Below, one piece after another: positions 8,065 through 14,109 of a stretch of DNA of 17,991 nucleotides. A program made the position numbers and the translations under genes. Source of the DNA: JBAPUB01 sp049282455 (GTDB lineage Bacteria; Actinomycetota; Actinomycetes; JAHEKZ01); assembly GCA_049282455.1 (NCBI GenBank), contig JBAPUB010000202.1, forward strand, positions 1-17,991, given 5' to 3'. The notes below the pieces were generated by a model, which saw only the letters and a list, made by a program, of their open reading frames with translations, was not told where the DNA came from and searched no databases. Each line of letters opens with the position of its first letter. Position 1 is the stretch's first letter.

Positions 8065-9092
8065 GGCGCCACCCCGAGAGCTGAGAGACCGGCACACTCG
8101 TCGAGCCCCAGCATCAGGTTTGCGTTCTGGACCGCCTGGCCCGCCGCGCCCTTCCCGAGGTTGTCGATCGCGCACACCACGACGACGCGCTCGGCATGTG
8201 CGTCGACGACAACCTGCAGCGCGGCCGCGTTGCTGCCTGACACGTCGTTGGTCCTCGGCCAGGTGCCCTCGGGGAGCAGCGACACGAAAGGCTCGGCCTG
8301 GTACGCCTGGCTCATGGCCTCGCGGACCTGGCCCGGCGTGGCAGCTGGCGACAGGCGTGCCGTGCACGTCGCCACGATCCCGCGGGCCATCGGGACCAGG
8401 ATCGGGGTGAACGAAACGGTGGCGGGCTGACCGCCGGCCAGACCCAGGGTCTGCTCCATCTCGGGAGTGTGCTGATGGGCTCCACCCACCTTGTAGGCGG
8501 CCGCCGACCCCATCAGCTCGGATCCGAGCAGGGCCGGGGACGCAGAACGTCCGGCCCCGGAGCTGCCGGAAGCGGCCACGACGACGACGTCGGACACGTC
8601 GATGAGACCGGCCGCGGCCAACGGCGCGAGGGCCAAGGTCACCGCGGTCGGGAAACACCCAGGATTGGCTACCCGAGTGCTCCCGGCCACGGCCGCCCGC
8701 TGCGCTGCGAGCTCGGGCAGCCCGTACGTCCAGGACACACGCGGGGTGCCGCCGTAATAGCGCTCCCATGCGGCGGAGTCGACCAGCCGGTGGTCTGCGC
8801 CCAGGTCGACGACCCGTTGGTCCGCAGCCAGGGCCGCACCCAGGCCCCCGGATGCCCCGTGGGGCAGGGCCAAGAAGACCAGGTCGGCGTCCGCCAACAC
8901 CTCAGGCGTCGTCGGCTGCAGGGTCCAGTCCCCCAGGGACCGCAGGTTGGGGTGCACCTCGGCGAGCTGCTGGCCGGCTGATGCTGAGGCGGTGACGACG
9001 TCGAGGGTCAGCCGAGGGTGGCCGGCGAGCACGCGCACGAGCTCCCCTCCGGCATAGCCGGACGCGCCCGCGACAGCGACCCGAATCGTCAT
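8061..9092 (-). CDS. argC: N-acetyl-gamma-glutamyl-phosphate reductase
   Basis: Reduces N-acetylglutamyl phosphate with NADPH to the semialdehyde, the third step of arginine synthesis. The 343-aa protein has the NADP-binding GASGYAGGE (9-17), the catalytic Cys146 in VANPGCFPTAV, AASGSSGAGRS, HQHTPEMEQ, and the C-terminal IDNLGKGAAGQAVQN. It is the first gene of the arg operon. The start ATG at 9092 lies two or three bases after the predicted transcription start (promoter 9102-9130), so the message would be almost leaderless. The weak TGAGG just before the ATG is too close to be an efficient ribosome binding site. It overlaps argJ by 4 bp. Confidence 0.97.
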   Translation of the reverse strand: MTIRVAVAGASGYAGGELVRVLAGHPRLTLDVVTASASAGQQLAEVHPNLRSLGDWTLQPTTPEVLADADLVFLALPHGASGGLGAALAADQRVVDLGADHRLVDSAAWERYYGGTPRVSWTYGLPELAAQRAAVAGSTRVANPGCFPTAVTLALAPLAAAGLIDVSDVVVVAASGSSGAGRSASPALLGSELMGSAAAYKVGGAHQHTPEMEQTLGLAGGQPATVSFTPILVPMARGIVATCTARLSPAATPGQVREAMSQAYQAEPFVSLLPEGTWPRTNDVSGSNAAALQVVVDAHAERVVVVCAIDNLGKGAAGQAVQNANLMLGLDECAGLSALGVAP

Positions 9093-9101
9093 GCCTCACA
9101 G

Positions 9102-9130
9102 TGTATACGCTTGCCCGCATACTCATGCAA
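9102..9130 (-). promoter_or_regulatory. argC operon promoter
   Basis: On the minus strand TTGCAT (9125-9130), exactly 17 bp, then TATACA (9102-9107), a good SigA-type promoter. The predicted start, near 9095, is within a few bases of the argC ATG at 9092. A shifted -10, TACACT (9100-9105), would place the start on the ATG itself. The ARG box at 9115-9130 covers the -35 and most of the spacer. Confidence 0.65.
9115..9130 (-). promoter_or_regulatory. ArgR operator (ARG box)
   Basis: The minus strand reads TTGCATGAGTATGCGG. I recall a mycobacterial ArgR operator core of TTGCATnnnnATGCAA; ten of the twelve defined bases match. The GCAT/ATGC half-sites form an inverted repeat with 4 nt between. 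It covers the argC -35 box, so arginine-loaded ArgR would block RNA polymerase. A second, much weaker half-site pair may overlap the -10 (9098-9112), as ARG boxes often come in pairs. Confidence 0.65.
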
Positions 9131-9171
9131 CGGGCTCTCTCGGGTGGGCGCGTCGCCTCACCCGTGAGCGG

Positions 9172-11688
9172 TCAGGAACGCAGAACGGCACCGCAGCGGC
9201 GGGCGGCCTCGGCCACCGCCGCATTGCGCGCCACAACGACGTCGTCGACGGTGAGGGTGCGGTCGGCCGCGCGGAACCGGAGGGCGAAGGCAAGCGACTT
9301 CTTGCCCGGACCGGCCTGCGGTCCGGAGTAGACGTCGAAGAGCCGAACCTCTTCGAGCAGCTCCCCCGAGCCCGCGGCCAGAGCAGCCTGCACGTCGGCC
9401 GCCGCGACCTGCTCGTCAACCACGAGGGCGACGTCCTCCTTGGCGACCGGGAACGTGTACACGTTCGGGGCCGCGACCACTGCGGCGCTATGACGAGCCA
9501 GGGCATCGAGGTCGAGCTCCATGGCGACGGTGCGCGCCGGAAGCCCAAGTGCGCCGACCACGCGGGGGTGCAGCTCGCCGGCATGACCGACGACCTCACC
9601 GTCGTCCCCCCCGGCCACGAGCGCTGCGCATCGTCCCGGGTGCCACGGCTGGTGCTGGTCGGCTCGAACGCTGATCTCCGCGCGCACCGCGTGCGCGACC
9701 AGACGGGCCGCCTGAACGGCATCGGCCCACGACACGTCGCGACCTTCGCCCCACCACCCGGCTGGCTCGACTCGACCCGCCATCACCACCGCGACGCGAC
9801 GTGGCTGATCGGGCAGTACAGCGTTGAGTGCCGCAATCTCCGCGTCTTGCGGACGCTGGTCGACGCCGGGTCTCGGCGCAATTTCCAGAGGGTCGGCTCT
9901 TGGACGGAACACCAACCCGGTCTCGAACAGCGCGACGTCGTCGAAGCCGCGGGAGACATTGCGACGCAGGGCGTCGAGCAGCCCGGGCAGCAGTGACGTC
10001 CGCAGCTCAGGCTCCTCCTCGGACAGGGGGTTCGCCAGACGCAGGGCTCGCCGGCGCGCGTCGTCGGCAGGCAGGCCGAAGGCGTCGTGGACTGCGGGCG
10101 ACACGAACGGGTAGTTGAGGACCTCGGTGCAGCCGGCACCCGCCAAGGCCTGTCCGACCCGTCGTCGCATCCGCTGGGACTCGGTGAGGCCGGCCCCTGC
10201 CGGCGCGCTCGGCAAGGCGGAGGGTATGGCCTCGTAGCCGTGCAGACGTGCGACCTCTTCGACGAGGTCCACCGGCAGCCGGAGGTCGGGCCGCCACGAG
10301 GGAGGGGTCACCTGGGCCCAGCGGTCCGACACCTCGACCGTGCAGCCAACGGCCGTGAGAAGCCGTTCGACCTCGTCGTGCGGGTAGGCGCGACCCACCA
10401 ACCGGCTCGGCAGGTCGAGGTCGAGGCCGATGGTCGGCAGCACCTGAACCAGGTCGACGACCGTCGACGTCGGCGCGATCGTCGCGCGACCCAGATCGGC
10501 CAGCAGCTGCACAGCCCGTTGTGCTGCGATCTCCTGCAACCGGTTGTCGACCCCGCGCTCGAACCGCCTCGACGCCTCGCTGGGGAGCCGGTGTCGTCGT
10601 GCCGACCGGGCGATCGTCGTCGGCTCGAAGTGGGCCGCCTCGATCACGATGTCGGTGCTGGATCCGTTGATCTCGGTCGAGGCTCCACCCATCACCCCAG
10701 CGATGCCGATGGGACCTCGGTCGTCGGTGATGAGCAGGTCGTCGGGGTCGAGGGTGCGCGTGACGCCATCGAGGGTCTCGAGGGTCTCCCCCGCGACCGC
10801 CCGTCGTACGACAACGGTTCCTCTCAGGCGGCTGCGGTCGTAGGCGTGCAGCGGTTGCCCGAGCTCGAGCATGACGTAGTTCGTCACATCGACTGCGAGA
10901 GAGATCGGTCGCATGCCGGCATGGCGAAGCCGCCCCTGCAGCCACGAAGGAGAATGGGCAGTCTCGTCGAAACTAGTGACCGTCCGGAACACGAACCGGT
11001 CGCATCCGTGAACGTCGGAAAGCACGACCGGCCAGTCCTCGTCCGACCCCTGCGGGAGCCTCGTTACGGCGGGGTCGCGAAACGTCAGGCCGTATGCCGT
11101 GGCCGCCTCGCGCGCAACACCGCGGATCGACAGCGCATACCCACGGTCAGGAGTCACGGCGATGTCGAGAACGTCCTCACGCAGGGCGAGCAGCTCGACA
11201 GCGTCGTCGCCGGGGCCGGCGGCGTCTGCGGGCAACACGATGATGCCGTCGTGGTCGTCGCCGGTTCCCAGCTCGCGGGAGGAGCAGATCATGCCGTCGC
11301 TGACGTGCCCGTAGGTCTTCCGCGCGGTGATCGCGAAACCCCCGGGCAGGACCGCGCCCGGAAGGCAGACGACGACGAGGTCGTCGACCTCGAAGTTGCG
11401 AGCGCCGCAGACGATGCCTCGCGACGCTGGGACCTCGTCGACGGCCTCGTCGTTGTGCTGGGCGCCGACATCGACGCGGCACCAACGGATGGTCTTGCCG
11501 TTTGAGTGGACCTCCTCCTCGAAGGCCAGGACTCGCCCCACGACGAGCGGCCCGCAGATGTCGGCACCGAGATGGTCGACGGTCTCGACTTCGAGTCCGG
11601 CAGAGATGAGGCGCGTCGCGAGGTCGCGTGCGGTGACGTCGTCGGGCAGGTCGACGTACTCGCGAATCCAGGACATCGGTGCACGCAT
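9172..11688 (-). CDS. pheT: Phenylalanyl-tRNA synthetase beta subunit
   Basis: Large subunit of the alpha2-beta2 PheRS that charges tRNA-Phe. At 838 aa it has the full bacterial architecture. An EMAP/OB-like tRNA-binding domain spans about residues 40-150. The B3/B4 region with the editing site follows (ISLAVDVTNYVMLELGQPLHAYD), then the B5 domain (about 400-480), the catalytic-like core (LRLANPLSEEEPELRTSLLPGLLDALRRN), and the C-terminal anticodon-binding FDX-ACB domain (about 745-838, with VAKEDVALVVDEQV). The ATG at 11688 is preferred over the one at 11676 because GGAG lies five bases before it. It overlaps the last base of pheS (TGATG), so the two subunits are translationally coupled, as expected for a 1:1 complex. 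Confidence 0.97.
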   Translation of the reverse strand: MRAPMSWIREYVDLPDDVTARDLATRLISAGLEVETVDHLGADICGPLVVGRVLAFEEEVHSNGKTIRWCRVDVGAQHNDEAVDEVPASRGIVCGARNFEVDDLVVVCLPGAVLPGGFAITARKTYGHVSDGMICSSRELGTGDDHDGIIVLPADAAGPGDDAVELLALREDVLDIAVTPDRGYALSIRGVAREAATAYGLTFRDPAVTRLPQGSDEDWPVVLSDVHGCDRFVFRTVTSFDETAHSPSWLQGRLRHAGMRPISLAVDVTNYVMLELGQPLHAYDRSRLRGTVVVRRAVAGETLETLDGVTRTLDPDDLLITDDRGPIGIAGVMGGASTEINGSSTDIVIEAAHFEPTTIARSARRHRLPSEASRRFERGVDNRLQEIAAQRAVQLLADLGRATIAPTSTVVDLVQVLPTIGLDLDLPSRLVGRAYPHDEVERLLTAVGCTVEVSDRWAQVTPPSWRPDLRLPVDLVEEVARLHGYEAIPSALPSAPAGAGLTESQRMRRRVGQALAGAGCTEVLNYPFVSPAVHDAFGLPADDARRRALRLANPLSEEEPELRTSLLPGLLDALRRNVSRGFDDVALFETGLVFRPRADPLEIAPRPGVDQRPQDAEIAALNAVLPDQPRRVAVVMAGRVEPAGWWGEGRDVSWADAVQAARLVAHAVRAEISVRADQHQPWHPGRCAALVAGGDDGEVVGHAGELHPRVVGALGLPARTVAMELDLDALARHSAAVVAAPNVYTFPVAKEDVALVVDEQVAAADVQAALAAGSGELLEEVRLFDVYSGPQAGPGKKSLAFALRFRAADRTLTVDDVVVARNAAVAEAARRCGAVLRS

Positions 11689-12797
11689 CAGATCTCCGTC
11701 CCGAACGCGCGCGTGAAGCGGACGTCACCTTCGACCATGTCCCGCATGTCTGAGATGCCGTGTCGGAGCATCAGGCCGCGTTCGAGACCCATCCCGAAAG
11801 CGAATCCCGAGTAGCGGTCGGGGTCGATCCCGCACGCCGTCAGTACGCGGGGGTTGACCATTCCGCAGCCGCCCCACTCGATCCAGCCTTCGCTGTTGCA
11901 CGTGCGGCACGGTCGATCGGGGTTCCCGACTGAGTCGCCACGACAGACGAAGCACTGGAAGTCGAGCTCGGCGCTGGGTTCGGTGAACGGGAAGTACGAC
12001 GGGCGAAGCCGGGTGGACAGCCCCGCGCCGAAGAGCTCCTGGACGAAGTGCTCGAGCGTGCCCTTCAGGTGCGCCATGGTGATGGACTCGTCGATCACCA
12101 GACCCTCGACCTGGTGGAAGACCGGAGTGTGCGTGGCATCCAGCTCGTCGGTGCGGTAGGTGCGACCAGGAACGATGACGTAGATCGGCGGCTTCCGCTC
12201 GAGCATGACCCGCGCCTGGACCGGAGACGTGTGGGTGCGCAGCACGACCCCAGACTCGGGCGAGGTCACGAAGAACGTGTCGCTCATGTCACGGGTCGGG
12301 TGGTCCACCGGGATGTTCAGAGCGTCGAAGTTGAACCACTCGCCCTCGACCTCCGGCCCTTCGGCGACCTCGTAGCCCATGGCGGTGAAGATCTCGGCGA
12401 CCCGTTCCTGGATCGTCGTCAAGGGGTGACGACCACCGGAGGCGACACGGTCCCAGGGGACGGTGACGTCAACGGCCTCCTCGACCAGGACCCGGGCGTC
12501 GCGCTCCTGCTCGAGCTCCGCCTGACGTCGGTCGAGAGCGGTCCGCACGGTGGCACGGGCCTGCCCGACGCGCTTGCCGGCGTCCGCCTTGGCCTGCGGG
12601 GGCAGCGCTGCGATCTCGCGGTTGGCCAAAGCCAGCGGTGACCGGTCGCCGGCGTGGGCCAGCCGTGCCTGCTTGAGGGAGTCGAGGGTGTCAGCGGCGG
12701 CGATGGCCTCGAGAGCGGCGTCGCACATCGCCTGGACCTGGTCTGCATGCAAAGGCGTGACCTCGACCGGGTCGAACGGCTGGTTCGGCGCGGACAT
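11688..12797 (-). CDS. pheS: Phenylalanyl-tRNA synthetase alpha subunit
   Basis: Catalytic subunit of PheRS, a class II synthetase of 369 aa. The N-terminal coiled-coil (about 20-100) binds tRNA-Phe. Motif 2 is GRTYRTDELDATHTPVFHQ (211-229) and motif 3 is GFAFGMGLERGLMLRHG (331-347). Four cysteines in two CxxC pairs, C282/C285 and C297/C300, sit in an insert before WIEWGGCGMVNP. This looks like a zinc knuckle; I recall it in Streptomyces-type PheS but not in the mycobacterial enzyme. The ATG at 12797 has a GAGGGAG ribosome binding site just upstream. The 79-nt gap to the histidine kinase gene leaves room for a promoter but not for a T-box or a Phe-rich leader peptide. Confidence 0.97.
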   Translation of the reverse strand: MSAPNQPFDPVEVTPLHADQVQAMCDAALEAIAAADTLDSLKQARLAHAGDRSPLALANREIAALPPQAKADAGKRVGQARATVRTALDRRQAELEQERDARVLVEEAVDVTVPWDRVASGGRHPLTTIQERVAEIFTAMGYEVAEGPEVEGEWFNFDALNIPVDHPTRDMSDTFFVTSPESGVVLRTHTSPVQARVMLERKPPIYVIVPGRTYRTDELDATHTPVFHQVEGLVIDESITMAHLKGTLEHFVQELFGAGLSTRLRPSYFPFTEPSAELDFQCFVCRGDSVGNPDRPCRTCNSEGWIEWGGCGMVNPRVLTACGIDPDRYSGFAFGMGLERGLMLRHGISDMRDMVEGDVRFTRAFGTEI

Positions 12798-12845
12798 CTG
12801 CTCCCTCGGCGGCTGGCGGTGGATCGGAGTGGGGGTGGGCTGCTG

Positions 12846-12851
12846 AGTCTA
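12846..12851 (-). promoter_or_regulatory. Possible -10 box for pheST
   Basis: TAGACT on the minus strand fits TAnnnT and would give a leader of about 40 nt before pheS. No recognisable -35 lies 16-18 bp upstream, so pheST may instead be transcribed together with the upstream histidine kinase gene. Confidence 0.25.
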
Positions 12852-12876
12852 TGAGCCGGACCCTGGGCCAGTCGCC

Positions 12877-13923
12877 TCAGTTGTCCCCGGGGTCACCGGC
12901 GGGCAGCACGACGACGAACCGCGCCCCGCCGGTCTCCGGCGGCACCAGGGCAACTCGACCGCCATGGGCTTCGACCAGACCCCGGACGACGTACAGCCCC
13001 AGACCTGTGCCACCGCGGTCGGAGCCCTTCCAGAACCGCCCGAAGACCCGTGTCGCCTGGTACTCCGGGACACCGGGGCCTTCATCGGTGACGGCGAGAA
13101 CGACTCCGTCGGGATCGTGGCGCAACGAGACGGTGATGACTCCGTCACCGTGCCGTGCCGCGTTCTCGAGCAAGTTGTCGACGACCTGCCCGAGCTTGTC
13201 CGGGTCGACCCACACGTCCGGCACGCCTGAAGCCAGGTCGAGCCGGTAGCCCTCACGGTCCCGTCCGGCCACCACTTGCGCGTCGACCCGGCGCTGCACC
13301 AGCGTCGCGAGGTCGGTCGGCACCCGATGCAGCTGGATGCGTCCTGAGTCGATCCGCGCGACGTCGAGCAGCTCGGCGATGAGCCGGGTGAGGCGGTCTG
13401 CGTCGGAGTCGACGGCCTCGAGCATGAGGCGTCGCTGCTCGTCGGTGAACTTCTCCCACTTCCCGAGCAGCGTGGCCGTGAACCCCTTGACGCCGGTCAG
13501 CGGCGAGCGCAGCTCGTGGGCGACGGTCGCGATCAGGTCGGCGTGGACCTGTTCCATGCGGTCGCGCGCCTCGGTTCCGCGCAGGGCGACGACGACTCGA
13601 GACACCGGTCCGCCCCTCGCCACCCGTTCGTACGTCGCCGTCACCAAGACGGTGCGACCGTCGGGCAGGGACAGTGCTCGCTCGACCTGACGAGTCCTGG
13701 TCCTCAGCCCACCAAACGGGTTGCTCACCAGCCACCAGTCGCGTCCCGCCGCGTCGGTCAACGGCAGGGCGTCAGCCAGAGGTCGACCGAGTGCGTCTGC
13801 AGCACGCAGACGGGTAACGCGCTCGGCGGCGGTGTTGAAGGCCACGACCGTTCCTGACTCGTCGGCGACAACGAGACCGTCCGGGAGGCCGTCGTAGTCG
13901 ACGGGTGTCGCGCTGCTCGGCAC
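12877..13923 (-). CDS. Soluble PAS-domain sensor histidine kinase
   Basis: A two-component sensor of 348 aa without membrane segments, so it senses a cytoplasmic signal. An N-terminal PAS-like domain (about 10-115: LPDGLVVADESGTVVAFN, a typical PAS start) precedes the HisKA domain with the phospho-acceptor His136 in ATVAHELRSPLTGVKGF. The HATPase domain has an N box VVDNLLENAARHGDG (Asn254), a G1 box DEGPGV (280-285) and a G2 box GGTGLGL (304-310), so all catalytic elements look intact. No response regulator gene is nearby, so the partner is unknown. I recall a kinase of this type before pheS in several actinobacteria such as Streptomyces. The start is GTG at 13923, six bases after a TAnnnT -10 box, suggesting a leaderless message. 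Confidence 0.92.
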   Translation of the reverse strand: MPSSATPVDYDGLPDGLVVADESGTVVAFNTAAERVTRLRAADALGRPLADALPLTDAAGRDWWLVSNPFGGLRTRTRQVERALSLPDGRTVLVTATYERVARGGPVSRVVVALRGTEARDRMEQVHADLIATVAHELRSPLTGVKGFTATLLGKWEKFTDEQRRLMLEAVDSDADRLTRLIAELLDVARIDSGRIQLHRVPTDLATLVQRRVDAQVVAGRDREGYRLDLASGVPDVWVDPDKLGQVVDNLLENAARHGDGVITVSLRHDPDGVVLAVTDEGPGVPEYQATRVFGRFWKGSDRGGTGLGLYVVRGLVEAHGGRVALVPPETGGARFVVVLPAGDPGDN

Positions 13924-13929
13924 GGCCGG

Positions 13930-13935
13930 AGCCTA
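13930..13935 (-). promoter_or_regulatory. -10 box for a leaderless histidine kinase transcript
   Basis: The minus strand reads TAGGCT, then six bases, then the GTG start. The expected transcription start, about 7 nt after the -10, falls on the GTG. No ribosome binding site is visible, which fits a leaderless message of the kind common in actinobacteria. No clear -35 is seen. Confidence 0.5.
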
Positions 13936-14109
13936 GTGGCCGCGCGAGGGAAGCCGCTCCGTGGGCACGGCGGCTCGCCCTGGTCCGTCCACTCGACGTT
14001 CCAGCATCGGTTCAGCGGCGAACACCTGTTCGATGAGCTGTGCGGGGCCGAGAGGTCACCGGTCAACGGTGCAGATCCGCCTGGCGCGTCGGGCGACTGA
14101 CGAGCGTGG
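13936..14109 (-). other. Intergenic gap with a 40-codon open frame and no recognised gene
   Basis: Between the cyclase-STAND stop and the kinase promoter. One minus-strand frame stays open for 40 codons from just after a TGA (near 14056) to a TAG that overlaps the kinase -10 box. It reads protein-like (for example LIEQVFAAEPMLERR), has an internal ATG, but has no family I recognise. It could be the tail of a lost gene or chance. A weak 5-bp hairpin lies at 14057-14071. No clear terminator is seen after the cyclase-STAND gene. Confidence 0.3.

Noticed and set aside
12798..12876. T-box riboswitch or Phe-rich leader peptide before pheS
   Set aside because: The 79-bp gap is too short for a T-box, and no short frame with clustered Phe codons or terminator/antiterminator pair is visible.
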